Source: Vallitaleaceae bacterium (GTDB lineage Bacteria > Bacillota > Clostridia > Lachnospirales > Vallitaleaceae). Taken from it: a stretch of 50,612 bases of DNA. The stretch is from contig JANQFZ010000033.1 in the NCBI GenBank assembly GCA_028277605.1, forward strand, positions 1 to 50,612, given 5' to 3'. Under the pieces are notes generated by a model that had not been told where the DNA came from, ran no database searches, and saw nothing but the letters and a program-made list of their open reading frames with translations. Below are positions 33,513-42,312 of this stretch, piece after piece (position 1 is the stretch's first letter; every line of letters begins with the position of its first letter). Position numbers and translations under genes: made by a program.

Positions 33513-35246
33513 CTAATTGGTCTTAGGAAAATATAGTTTAAAGCATGAGCCTTCTCCAAATTGGCTCTCTACCTCTATTTTCCCTCCATGATATTCCATA
33601 ATTTCCTGTGCTATAGCTAAACCAAGACCAGTTCCTCCCATAGCTCTTGAACGTGCTTTATCCACTCTATAGAACCTTTCAAATATTCTTGATAAGTCTT
33701 CGGGTGGTATACCCATTCCAGTATCCTTTATAGAAATAATAACATGTGAATGCCCTTCATTTAGATTAACTTCTATCATCGCTTTTTCATTACTATACTT
33801 GACTGCGTTTGATATAATGTTTTTGATAACCTGTTCCACTCGGTTGACATCAGCTGATATTTTATAAACTGCTACTGGTGCCTGATAGTTCATGGATTGG
33901 TTTTTCTTAGCAGCATGAATCTTGTATTTTTCAATAATATCTTCTAATAAACAATTAAGATTAATTTCCTGCATTTTAAACTTGGTCTGCTTATTGTCCA
34001 GCTTAGACAATTCCAAAAGGTCTTGAACCAAAGCTGTCATCCTGTCACCTTCGTTATTTATAACTTGAAGGAAGGCTTTTGCAGTATCCTTATCCTCAAC
34101 CGCTCCATCTAAAAGAGTCTCAGCATAGCTCTTAATTGTTGTTAGTGGTGTTCTTAGCTCATGGGATACATTGGCAACAAATTCTTTCTGCATTTCTTCT
34201 AACTTTTTGTGCTCTGTTATATCCTGAATAACACAAATCATTCCCATTAAATTTTTGTTTTTATTTAGATAAATGGCAAAGCATACATTAACGTATTTAT
34301 CTCGTAGTGGAATAATACGCTGAACAATATCTCTTTTAGTTAATTCAAGAAGTTCTTTATAGTTTGATTCTAAAAGGGTATTGAATATATCATTATAAGT
34401 ATATGCTTTTTCCTTATTCAATAATTCAAACGCAGCGGGATTATTATGGATAAGTTGACCGTTAAAGTCAAAAGCTAGTATACCATCTGTCATATGAGTA
34501 AGTACGGTTTCTAGCTTATTTTTCTCTCCAGATATTTCAGATAAGGTAGATTTGAGTTCTTTTGCCATCATATTAAAGTTCTCAGTCAACTGACCTATTT
34601 CGTCATTGGACAATACTTCTATAGGATCTTCAAGATGACCCCTAGACATGTCTCGTGCTTTTTTAGTAAGTGCTGTTATGGGCTTTGTCAAAAAGTTAGA
34701 AAATGCAAATCCCAATACAATCGTACAAACAATTGCTAACAATATAGCTAGAATTATGATAGCTACTGTATCCATCATATTATTTTTAAGCTGCTCTGTG
34801 GAAGCTAGAACATAAATAACGGCATCCTTCTGAAAAGTTGGTTCTGCATAACCCCTATACTCTACCAAATGTCCATTAATATTAGGTAATCTTACAGTTT
34901 CAAATCTTTTAGTTGGTTCATCATAGGCAGCAGCCATTACTGAAGATGTATTAAATACTTCATCACTGACTCCTAAAGGCGAATATATGATATTCCCACG
35001 CGTATTAAGGAGATATACTCTTTTGTCTTTAAATAACTCTGCATAGTCGGATATGTAGGATTTAATATTCTCTTCATTTACCTGAAGTTCTTTTATGTAC
35101 TGCACCGCAGCTTTTAATTCATCATCTATTTTTTTGTACGCGTTATTATTAAGCATGGTTACAATCAATGTACCGCTAACTATCATGATTATGATAACCA
35201 ACAGAACATACATCATAACTAATCGCCATTTTAAGCTTTTTATCAT
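33513..35246 (-). CDS. walK: Sensor histidine kinase WalK
   Basis: The 577-residue membrane kinase senses the state of the cell wall and phosphorylates WalR. In order: membrane helix 1 (about 9-30), an extracytoplasmic sensor domain (about 31-158), membrane helix 2 (about 159-182), HAMP (about 183-235), PAS (about 240-345), the HisKA box with H362 (FVANVSHELRTPL), and the ATPase domain with NAVKYSNEKA, DTGMGIPPED, RFYRVDKARS and GGTGLGLAIA. Length and layout match B. subtilis WalK. It starts 19 bases after walR. Downstream genes include its membrane regulators YycH and YycI. Confidence 0.95.
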   Translation of the reverse strand: MIKSLKWRLVMMYVLLVIIIMIVSGTLIVTMLNNNAYKKIDDELKAAVQYIKELQVNEENIKSYISDYAELFKDKRVYLLNTRGNIIYSPLGVSDEVFNTSSVMAAAYDEPTKRFETVRLPNINGHLVEYRGYAEPTFQKDAVIYVLASTEQLKNNMMDTVAIIILAILLAIVCTIVLGFAFSNFLTKPITALTKKARDMSRGHLEDPIEVLSNDEIGQLTENFNMMAKELKSTLSEISGEKNKLETVLTHMTDGILAFDFNGQLIHNNPAAFELLNKEKAYTYNDIFNTLLESNYKELLELTKRDIVQRIIPLRDKYVNVCFAIYLNKNKNLMGMICVIQDITEHKKLEEMQKEFVANVSHELRTPLTTIKSYAETLLDGAVEDKDTAKAFLQVINNEGDRMTALVQDLLELSKLDNKQTKFKMQEINLNCLLEDIIEKYKIHAAKKNQSMNYQAPVAVYKISADVNRVEQVIKNIISNAVKYSNEKAMIEVNLNEGHSHVIISIKDTGMGIPPEDLSRIFERFYRVDKARSRAMGGTGLGLAIAQEIMEYHGGKIEVESQFGEGSCFKLYFPKTN

Positions 35247-35265
35247 TGTATCAACCCATTATCAA

Positions 35266-35955
35266 TTATGCTTTAAAGTAATAGCCAATCCCACGTTTTG
35301 AAAGAATAAAACGTGGTTTGCCCGGATGGTCTTCAATCTTAACCCTTAATCGTCTTATGGTTACATCTACTGTTCTTACATCACCATAATACTCGTAGCC
35401 CCATACTTTTTCAAGAAGCTGTTCCCTAGTAAATATTTGCTCTTTCTGCATAGCTAAGAATTTTAACAGCTCGTATTCTCTAACGGTCAGCTCTATGATT
35501 TGGTCATTCTTCTTAACCTCATATTTATCTATATCTATAGTCATGTTGTCATAGGTCATCACATTTTGTTCTTCCGTTGTACTACCCACCATAATATTTC
35601 TTCTTAAATTCGCTTTGACCCTTGCCATTAATTCTCTAACACTAAATGGTTTCGTTACATAATCATCTGCTCCAAGTTCAAGTCCCAGCACTTTATCAAC
35701 TTCTTCTGCACGTGCTGTAAGCATTATGATAGGTGTATGATATTTATTTCTTATTGTCTTACAGACCTGTATACCATCCACCTTAGGCATCATTATATCT
35801 AACAAAACCAAATCTGGTTTTTCCTTTTCGTATAGTTCTAATCCTTCTTCTCCATCACTCGCAGTCACCACAAGATATCCTTCTCTTGTGAGGTTGTACC
35901 TGAGTATATCCACAATTGCCTTTTCATCATCAACCACCAATATTTTATTCGGCAC
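35266..35955 (-). CDS. walR: Response regulator WalR
   Basis: The 229-residue OmpR/PhoB-type regulator is usually essential in Firmicutes and controls wall hydrolases. The receiver domain begins KILVVDDEKAIVDIL. The phosphorylated aspartate is D53 (LVLLDIMMP) when the GTG at 35955 is used, the same number as in B. subtilis WalR. That start has AGGTGA 5 bases upstream, whereas the GTG at 35964 has no space for a ribosome site. The winged-helix domain holds LTVREYELLKFLA and the conserved DVRTVDVTIRRLRVKIED. It is the first gene of the wal operon. Confidence 0.96.
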   Translation of the reverse strand: MPNKILVVDDEKAIVDILRYNLTREGYLVVTASDGEEGLELYEKEKPDLVLLDIMMPKVDGIQVCKTIRNKYHTPIIMLTARAEEVDKVLGLELGADDYVTKPFSVRELMARVKANLRRNIMVGSTTEEQNVMTYDNMTIDIDKYEVKKNDQIIELTVREYELLKFLAMQKEQIFTREQLLEKVWGYEYYGDVRTVDVTIRRLRVKIEDHPGKPRFILSKRGIGYYFKA

Positions 35956-35987
35956 CCTACTCACCTCTTCTTGTTCTCTTAACCTCT

Positions 35988-36017
35988 ATTCTATCAAAAA
36001 TCCTATCAAATTGTAAA
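35988..36017 (-). promoter_or_regulatory. Candidate promoter of the wal operon
   Basis: Minus strand: TTTACA (36012-36017), an 18-base spacer, then TAGAAT (35988-35993), about 30 bases before the walR start. The hexamers are reasonable but not strict consensus. Confidence 0.5.
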
Positions 36018-36192
36018 GAAGGATTCATACCTATTTATACTGCCAGTTTCTACCACTTGCTGGTGAGTTATCCGATGCAAACCTTAGATATATTTATTTT
36101 ATACTAAACCTTAACTTCTAATCATTGGTAATATACATAATTTCTTATTTTATAGTGTGAATTATTATATTAATGCTAAAGGAATAGATGAA

Positions 36193-36981
36193 CTAGTTTT
36201 CTAAACTATATAATATAGCAAAAAAAGCATCAAAAGCAATATATACATTAATTAATATAATACCAATTAGTATGTAATTAAATATTTGATTGATCACTCT
36301 ATTATCAAACACCCTATTAAATCTAGAACCAAGGTACCCACCCACAATTCCACCAGGTATCATAAACTTGAGCATACTTAGATCATAATTGCTGAATCCT
36401 GAATCTAATTGAATAAGCGCTAACTTTGACGCTTGAGAAAATAAAATAATAAAAATAGATATAACCGCCGCATCCTTTGTTGAAAACCCTAAAACTATAC
36501 AGAGAATAGCAACGTTTATTAGTCCTCCACCAATTCCTAAAAAAGTAGCTATTGTACCAAGTAAAACACCTAGCAAAAAAATAACACCTATATTCTTTAT
36601 GGATGACTTAGGAAGTTTATCCTTAAAGGCTACAATTATCAATAACAAAGCTAATATGATAGCTTGTCTTCCTCTTAACTGATTGCTATTAATACTTATA
36701 ACAAAAGGTGAGAATAATTGTTTTCCAAAAGCTCCACCTAGTATAGCTCCTATAGTTAATACTATCATATTCTTTTTAATCTTAAAGCCCAAACGCATCT
36801 GATTAATGGTTGAGACCACTGCCATAGTTAAAACAGTTAGAGATGATAAAATACTAATAGTGGATATATCATAATGTCCATATATATCTAAAATAGGCTT
36901 AATGATAACACCTCCACCGAGTCCTGCCATTGCACCCAGTGTTGTTGCAATAAATGCTAGTAAAAAGTAAACAAGAACCAT
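36193..36981 (-). CDS. TauE/SafE-family sulphite exporter-like membrane protein
   Basis: The protein of about 262 residues has seven or eight membrane segments in two related halves. Each half starts with a glycine-rich motif of the family: TTLGAMAGLGGGVIIKP near the N-terminus and ATFLGIGGGLINVAILC in the second half. TauE/SafE proteins export organic or inorganic sulphur anions, but members vary and the substrate is unknown here. The ATG at 36981 has AAAGG about 10 bases upstream; 37005 is an in-frame alternative without a ribosome site. A 15-base inverted repeat lies upstream (37034-37085). There are no sulphur-metabolism genes nearby. Confidence 0.85.
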   Translation of the reverse strand: MVLVYFLLAFIATTLGAMAGLGGGVIIKPILDIYGHYDISTISILSSLTVLTMAVVSTINQMRLGFKIKKNMIVLTIGAILGGAFGKQLFSPFVISINSNQLRGRQAIILALLLIIVAFKDKLPKSSIKNIGVIFLLGVLLGTIATFLGIGGGLINVAILCIVLGFSTKDAAVISIFIILFSQASKLALIQLDSGFSNYDLSMLKFMIPGGIVGGYLGSRFNRVFDNRVINQIFNYILIGIILINVYIAFDAFFAILYSLEN

Positions 36982-37033
36982 TAATACGCAACCTTTCTTT
37001 ATCATATGATAAAAACTCTAACTTGATAGACAT

Positions 37034-37085
37034 TATATCACAGGTTTGATAAAAATTATATTGTATTTAACAAACCTGTGATATA
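37034..37085. repeat. 15-base inverted repeat upstream of the TauE/SafE gene
   Basis: Arms TATATCACAGGTTTG (37034-37048) and its exact complement (37071-37085) enclose 22 AT-rich bases with a minus-strand TATAAT in the middle. There is no T-tract. It looks more like two regulator half-sites around a -10 element than a terminator. Confidence 0.55.
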
Positions 37086-37125
37086 GTTTATACCTTTTAC
37101 TCCAATCATAATAAGAAAAGCAATA

Positions 37126-37145
37126 AAAAAAGCCTACACAAGGCA
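37126..37145 (-). terminator. Terminator of the M23 endopeptidase gene
   Basis: On the minus strand, GCCT, loop TGTGT, AGGC, then seven T residues. The A-rich sequence before the stem could pair with the T-run. It lies 17 bases past the stop codon. The GC stem is short. Confidence 0.55.
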
Positions 37146-37161
37146 GACTTCTTTTGATTTA

Positions 37162-38721
37162 TTAATCTAGATATTTTGCTGGATTGACAGCCACATTATC
37201 AAAACGTATTTCAAAATGAACATGAGGTCCTGTACTAAATCCTGTACTACCTACCTCTGCAATTTTCTGATACTGTGAGACATACTTTCCTTTTTTTACA
37301 ACAATTTTACTGCAATGTGCATATCGCGTTAAGATACCATCTCCATGGTCAATGTCAACTGTATAACCATACGTGTTGCTTTTCCAACCAGCAAAAACAA
37401 CTTTCCCACCATCAGATGCTCGAATAGTAGTTCCTGTACTACAAGCAAAGTCAATACCATGATGGAAGCTTCCCCATCTTGGACCAAACGGTGATGTTAG
37501 TCGACCTCCCACTACTGGCATAATATATTTCCCAGTAGCGCCTTTACTTGGCAATGGTTTAGAGCCTTTTTCTATTACCTTTGCTTTAGGTTCCTTAATA
37601 ATTCTCTCAGATACAATTTTTCTATAGTCTTCAACACCATTGACTTTAGTAATTTGTGCTGTAACTTCTTTGATACCGTCATATCCGTTACTGATAGTAG
37701 ATGTATAACCCTCAAATTTATTAGGATTCTTAATATACTCTATAGGTCGTTCAACTGGTTCTGTGTAGATAATCTGCTCTTTAGCAGCAACGGATAGCTC
37801 TGCTTGAGGAACATTTACTACCAGTTCATCCCCAATGTGAATGTACTTTTGATCTTTAAGTCCTGGATTTAATACATACAAATCGCTTAAGGACATATCA
37901 TGGTCTTCGGCAATAACAGAAGGAACATCGCCTTTTTTAACAGTATAAACTTCATCTTCTATGTTTTCTTTCGTAATCATCTCTGCAGCTGTATCTATAG
38001 AATGAATATTTTCTGCTTGCACATAAGACTCATACACTTGTATCGTCTCAGCAAAATCAACATCTACTACAATCGGCTCCATTGCCTGTTCAATTTCCTC
38101 TTCGTCTCCTTCACCAATACCGATTGTATCAGTAGTGTCTACGATTGGTTTATGGAGCTGTACTACCTGAGGAACCTTCATGGAAGGGTCAAATGGCAAC
38201 TCTACCAATTGAATGTCATAGTTATCGATATCATCTATATAAGCACTTTGAGCAATTTTAAGTACTTTTTTTATTGAATCTTCGTCTTCTAACGCAACCT
38301 TAAAATCGCCCCCGATTTGTAATACATAAGCTTTGGTTTTAATGGTATCAGGATGATTTCTTAAGGTATTGACAAGGTTCGTCATTAGAGTTTCTTCATC
38401 TGTTATATCCTCTGGCTTGGCATGCTCTAGATAAAACTCAAGTTTCTCAGTAAAAGCCAATGGTCTTCCTGCCTCTTGTTCAAGTATATTCATAGCTTCT
38501 TCATAAAGGACATTAGCCGTATCCTGTTCATAAACAACGCCTATTTGTGTATCATGATAAATAACTTTATATGAATTTGACTTAAGATCAGCTTCAATTG
38601 CATTTTGCCCACTACCCCAATGGTTTACCGCAAAAAACACTAAAATAACACCGATAGCACATATTATTTCTTTCATGTGCCTAAAGAGTAGGAGCTCTTT
38701 ATATTTGGGTATCCCGCTCAT
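37162..38721 (-). CDS. Membrane-anchored LysM-G5-M23 peptidoglycan endopeptidase
   Basis: The 519-residue protein has a short cytoplasmic tail, one membrane anchor (about 16-33) and a long extracytoplasmic part. A LysM wall-binding module is at about 258-303 (YTVKKGDVPSVIAEDHDMSL, then NPGL). A G5 domain follows (about 316-388) and then an M23 metallopeptidase domain (about 400-519). The zinc residues H420-xxx-D424 and H500-x-H502 (GPHVHFE) are present, so the enzyme should be active and cut peptide cross-links in the wall. The ATG at 38721 has CGGAGG 8 bases upstream. A promoter and a near-perfect WalR-type repeat lie before the gene, and WalR regulons elsewhere include such hydrolases. Confidence 0.9.
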   Translation of the reverse strand: MSGIPKYKELLLFRHMKEIICAIGVILVFFAVNHWGSGQNAIEADLKSNSYKVIYHDTQIGVVYEQDTANVLYEEAMNILEQEAGRPLAFTEKLEFYLEHAKPEDITDEETLMTNLVNTLRNHPDTIKTKAYVLQIGGDFKVALEDEDSIKKVLKIAQSAYIDDIDNYDIQLVELPFDPSMKVPQVVQLHKPIVDTTDTIGIGEGDEEEIEQAMEPIVVDVDFAETIQVYESYVQAENIHSIDTAAEMITKENIEDEVYTVKKGDVPSVIAEDHDMSLSDLYVLNPGLKDQKYIHIGDELVVNVPQAELSVAAKEQIIYTEPVERPIEYIKNPNKFEGYTSTISNGYDGIKEVTAQITKVNGVEDYRKIVSERIIKEPKAKVIEKGSKPLPSKGATGKYIMPVVGGRLTSPFGPRWGSFHHGIDFACSTGTTIRASDGGKVVFAGWKSNTYGYTVDIDHGDGILTRYAHCSKIVVKKGKYVSQYQKIAEVGSTGFSTGPHVHFEIRFDNVAVNPAKYLD

Positions 38722-38749
38722 TTTTTATTACCTCCGAGAACTATAGTTA

Positions 38750-38766
38750 CGTAACACTTTTGTAAT
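38750..38766 (+). promoter_or_regulatory. Near-perfect WalR-box-like repeat at the M23 promoter
   Basis: CGTAAC, five bases (ACTTT), TGTAAT: one mismatch (C for T at position 1) to TGTWAH-N5-TGTWAH. It covers about +4 to +20 of the predicted M23 transcript, a place where WalR would repress. Confidence 0.45.
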
Positions 38767-38776
38767 ATTTTATACC

Positions 38777-38805
38777 ATTTTAACAGATTTTTTTCCATAT
38801 GTAAA
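38777..38805 (-). promoter_or_regulatory. Promoter of the M23 endopeptidase gene
   Basis: Minus strand: TTTACA (38800-38805), 17 bases, TAAAAT (38777-38782). Transcription would start near 38770. Confidence 0.6.
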
Positions 38806-39132
38806 GGATTTTGGCAAAGTTTATATTTAATAGTAAAAATACAACTAATTTCTACATGCTTCCCTATTTTTCTCCTTATAATATTTCGCCTTAGGTCTAT
38901 GCATAGCTTTAACTTATAAAAGCTTATGTAGCATGTAGTGCTTTTTATTTCAATAGTAAACTAATTAGAATTTTAGTCTATGGTATGCAAAAAAGGCGAG
39001 TAGTATTTGCTTGTAAATCCCTAAACTTATTTATTATTAGAATAACTTTCGTTTTCGCGAGGTTTACATAAAACTCGTAGTTTATAATTACAAACGAGTA
39101 TTGAATTGTGGTACATTATGATAATTTCAGAG

Positions 39133-39149
39133 TGTAATGTGTCTGTAAC
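39133..39149 (+). promoter_or_regulatory. WalR-box-like direct repeat upstream of S-layer gene A
   Basis: TGTAAT, five bases (GTGTC), TGTAAC. Both hexamers fit the WalR consensus. It is 19 bases upstream of the candidate -35 at 39169, similar to the 15-base spacing seen at the other S-layer paralogue. Confidence 0.55.
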
Positions 39150-39168
39150 ATTAGTAATAATGGTGTAA

Positions 39169-39196
39169 TTGGAAGATATTATAGATTGAATATAAC
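39169..39196 (+). promoter_or_regulatory. Candidate promoter of S-layer gene A
   Basis: TTGGAA (39169-39174), a 16-base spacer, TATAAC (39191-39196). The hexamers are moderate matches; a TATGAT near 39117 is another possible -10. The choice decides whether the inverted repeat 39190-39260 is transcribed in full. Confidence 0.35.
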
Positions 39197-39260
39197 GTTT
39201 GATTTAGATAAAATGGATCCGTACATGGTTAACGTAACCAGTCAACCATAAACGTTATAT
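39190..39260. repeat. Inverted repeat before S-layer gene A
   Basis: Arms ATATAACGTTT (39190-39200) and AAACGTTATAT (39250-39260) are exact complements. A second stem, ATGGTT with AACCAT (39225-39230 and 39244-39249), is nested against the right arm. If transcribed it would form a structured 5' leader; alternatively the arms are regulator half-sites. Confidence 0.6.
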
Positions 39261-39308
39261 CATCTTATAACACACATTAAAAAAAATTAATAAGGAGGAC
39301 GTGCATTC

Positions 39309-42191
39309 ATGAAGATGAAGAACTTAAGAAAAGTGGCTGCTTTGGTGCTTGCAGTATTAGTTATGCTAACTAATGCTCCTAATGCTTTTGCAGACACAGT
39401 TACACAGCAAGATAAGCTGGATAAGCTCGTTGAACTTGAAGCATTAATGGGAGAGGGCAATGGTGTTGATGGCGATAAAACCATGACACGATATCGTTCC
39501 ATTGTTATGCTATTAAGACTTAAAGGTCTTGAAGATGAAATGCTTGCTTACGATTATGAAGGTAAAGATAGTTTTGCAGATGCAGAAGGACAATGGGACT
39601 ATCAAAAACGTTTGATGGCCTATATAAAAAACAATCCTGATGTAGGGGTTGAAGGTTACCCAGATGGTACTTTCAGACCTTATCAAGAAATTACTTCTCA
39701 GGAATATGCTAAGGTCATGTTAGAAGCACTTGGATACGAAGATGATGTTGACTACACTTGGCATACAGTCGAAGATAAAGCTAAGGAAATTGGTCTTATT
39801 TCTTCACTGAAGGAAGGAACATTTAAAGTATTGGATGTTGCAGAATATACCTATGATGCATTATCCATGACTTCTAAAAATGATGATATAACATTAGGCG
39901 AACAATTAGGATTTGTTATTGTTGTGACAGACTTGAACGTTAGTTCAGTTAAAACACTCAATTTAGTACAGACACAAGTAAGCTTCAATAAGGCTGTTGA
40001 CCAATCAACCGCTGAAGACGTTGATAATTATACATTAACCGATTCAGATGACGATGAGCTTGATATTACTGATGCAGAGTTATTAGATGATGAAAAAACA
40101 GTAGTATTAACACACGAAAATGCAGGTCAACAAACAGAAGCAGTTTTAGAAATTGAAGATGTTAAAGATGCTAACGAAGAAGAGAAATTAGCTGACTTTA
40201 CAAGTGATGATATTGAATTTTTGGATATGACACTTCCAGAGGTAGAGAAAGCTGAAGTAATTGGTATCGATACGATAAGACTTACGTTTTCCGAACCAAT
40301 GAGTAAAGAAACTTTAGAAGAAAAAGGTAACTACGAAGTCAATGATGGAGATCTTTACATTAGCTCTGTTACTGCTGCTAATAATAATACCCAAGCAGAC
40401 ATTGAATTATACTCTGATTTAGAAGTCGGAAATGTAACCGTTGAAATTACAAATGATGTAACTGACGAAGCTAATTTTGGTGTTATGCCTAAAACAATGA
40501 CCGTTTCAGTTGTAGAAGACAATGATGGTCCAAAAATTATAGGCTTCAAGGATGCTAAGAAGAGTGAAGTTACACTTATCTTTGATGAACCAATTATTAT
40601 TAATGACGCGGATGCAGACAACTACTATCATACAAATAACAGCAACACAGTTGATACAGATTTAGATTCTGATATCCACTTAAGTGATGATGGTATTGAG
40701 TTAACCCTTAATTTTACTGAGCACAATCTACCTGGTACTGCTTTTGTGTATATTTTAAAAGATTCCATAGAAGACTATTGGAATAATGATAACAACCAAC
40801 TTATGTTTGAAATTGAAGTTGAAGAAGATATCACAGCACCAGTTATAGAAGATGTTGAAGTAGATTCTGAAACCAAAATTACCTTAAAATTTGATGAAGC
40901 GTTAGATGATGATATTGCTGAAGATGAAGATAATTATACCCTTCTTGACAGCGATGGTGATGAGGTAGATGAAATTAATGATGTCTCCTATAATAGCGAT
41001 AAGCACGAAATCACTGTTACATTTGAAGAAGAATTAAGCGGTTTCTACAAAATAGTACTTGAGAATATCGAAGATATTAATGAAAATGAAATGCCTAAGA
41101 CAACACTAGAATTTGAAGCAACTGATTCAACCGATCCAGTAAAAGAAGACTGGACAGCAACAATTTATAATGCTGGTGTAAAAGGTCAGATGGTCAAAGT
41201 TGATTTTGATGAGAAAATGGCAGTTGATGGTAAGTACTCCGTACTTGATTTAGAAAAATACACCATTGACGGACACTCATTGGCCGACTTAGATTGTGAT
41301 GTCGATATCGACCTAGTAGATAATGGTACAGCTGTTGAAATCGAAATTGCTCCAGATGAAGAAACAGATGGCGTAGACATCAAAGCTAAGAACAATGGAA
41401 TTTCAATAGGTAGAGTTGCTGATTTAGCTGGTAACTATACTAAAGCTTATATTAGTACATTCAACCTTGTTTCTTCAGATTATGTCTTAATAGAATCTGT
41501 TGAAGCTACTGATTTGGATACTGTAGTTATTACTTTTGATGACTTATTAGACGATTTTGAAGCTAATGACATCGTAGTAACAACAGATAATTCAAATGAA
41601 TCAGCTGCAGAAGCTAATAAGCTGGATTTAGGTAAACGTTCACTAAGTCTTAACGATGACGGTAACTCAGTACTTACACTTACTTTAGCAAGTCAAGATG
41701 AACTAGATTATACAGCACAAAAAGACAGCGCAGTGTATGTGTACGTTATTGAAAACAATACTGTCAATAAATATGGTGAACCTTTAAAAATTAAAGATAA
41801 CATGCTTGTTGATGATGAAATAGCTCCTACTTTATATGGTGGCGAAGATGCTGAATTAGAAGACTATGTAACAATTACAACTAACAATGTCTTTAAGGTA
41901 ATCTTTAGTGAAGGCTTAAAAACAGACAATATCACTTTATCTGGTAGTGATTTTGTTATTAAAGCTGATAACGATACCTTAGTAAATGGTATTGACTTCC
42001 ATATTGACAGCCTAGAGAAGACTCATGTTGATGATGATACTATCGTCTTTGAATTGTTAGGTGAGTTTGTTGGATTTGAAGGAGATATCGAAATCAGCAT
42101 AACTGACTCAATTAATTATATCACTGATAAATCTGATAATGAAATTGTAGATGTAGATATTGATGATTTTGAAGTGATTATGTCGAACTAA
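39309..42191 (+). CDS. S-layer protein A: SLH anchor plus Ig-like repeat body
   Basis: The 960-residue exported protein has a signal peptide ending AFA (cleavage near residue 28). A diverged SLH-type region (about 33-190, with EGYPDGTFRPYQEIT and VMLEALGY) should bind wall polysaccharide. The rest is a series of Ig-like beta modules, each starting with a pattern such as SVKTLNLVQTQVSFNKAV or VIGIDTIRLTFSEPMS. The chain is very rich in Asp and Glu, as in many calcium-stabilised surface layers. From about residue 210 it aligns module by module with the paralogue at 44785-47985, but the N-terminal anchors differ. The start has AAGGAGG 10 bases upstream. It converges with the other two SLH genes on a shared terminator. 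Confidence 0.88.
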   Translation: MKMKNLRKVAALVLAVLVMLTNAPNAFADTVTQQDKLDKLVELEALMGEGNGVDGDKTMTRYRSIVMLLRLKGLEDEMLAYDYEGKDSFADAEGQWDYQKRLMAYIKNNPDVGVEGYPDGTFRPYQEITSQEYAKVMLEALGYEDDVDYTWHTVEDKAKEIGLISSLKEGTFKVLDVAEYTYDALSMTSKNDDITLGEQLGFVIVVTDLNVSSVKTLNLVQTQVSFNKAVDQSTAEDVDNYTLTDSDDDELDITDAELLDDEKTVVLTHENAGQQTEAVLEIEDVKDANEEEKLADFTSDDIEFLDMTLPEVEKAEVIGIDTIRLTFSEPMSKETLEEKGNYEVNDGDLYISSVTAANNNTQADIELYSDLEVGNVTVEITNDVTDEANFGVMPKTMTVSVVEDNDGPKIIGFKDAKKSEVTLIFDEPIIINDADADNYYHTNNSNTVDTDLDSDIHLSDDGIELTLNFTEHNLPGTAFVYILKDSIEDYWNNDNNQLMFEIEVEEDITAPVIEDVEVDSETKITLKFDEALDDDIAEDEDNYTLLDSDGDEVDEINDVSYNSDKHEITVTFEEELSGFYKIVLENIEDINENEMPKTTLEFEATDSTDPVKEDWTATIYNAGVKGQMVKVDFDEKMAVDGKYSVLDLEKYTIDGHSLADLDCDVDIDLVDNGTAVEIEIAPDEETDGVDIKAKNNGISIGRVADLAGNYTKAYISTFNLVSSDYVLIESVEATDLDTVVITFDDLLDDFEANDIVVTTDNSNESAAEANKLDLGKRSLSLNDDGNSVLTLTLASQDELDYTAQKDSAVYVYVIENNTVNKYGEPLKIKDNMLVDDEIAPTLYGGEDAELEDYVTITTNNVFKVIFSEGLKTDNITLSGSDFVIKADNDTLVNGIDFHIDSLEKTHVDDDTIVFELLGEFVGFEGDIEISITDSINYITDKSDNEIVDVDIDDFEVIMSN

Positions 42192-42238
42192 CATTATTCA
42201 ACTAGCAAATAGCACATTAGCATTAACTATATCAACAG

Positions 42239-42273
42239 CAAAGAGTCAGCTATATTGTATAGCTGACTCTTTG
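42239..42273. terminator. Bidirectional terminator between convergent S-layer/SLH genes
   Basis: Sixteen-base perfect arms with a 3-base loop (CAAAGAGTCAGCTATA and its complement), A-rich on the left and T-containing on the right. It lies 48 bases after S-layer gene A and 40 bases after the SLH gene on the other strand. Confidence 0.85.
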
Positions 42274-42312
42274 ATCTATAATATTATCTTTTGCTTACCC
42301 ATTCTTATTACC

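Larger units (their letters stand above)
38722..39308. other. 587-base regulatory interval between divergent M23 and S-layer genes
   Basis: On the left are the M23 promoter and a near-perfect WalR-type repeat. On the right are a perfect WalR-type repeat (39133-39149), a candidate promoter (39169-39196) and an 11-base inverted repeat (39190-39260). Between them (about 38810-39120) the sequence is AT-rich with a minor hairpin near 38897-38925. I find no gene and no riboswitch I can name. Confidence 0.5.

Noticed and set aside
38840..39130. A riboswitch (for example c-di-GMP) in the long leader of S-layer gene A
   Set aside because: I could not match the conserved core of any riboswitch class I know; only weak hairpins are present.
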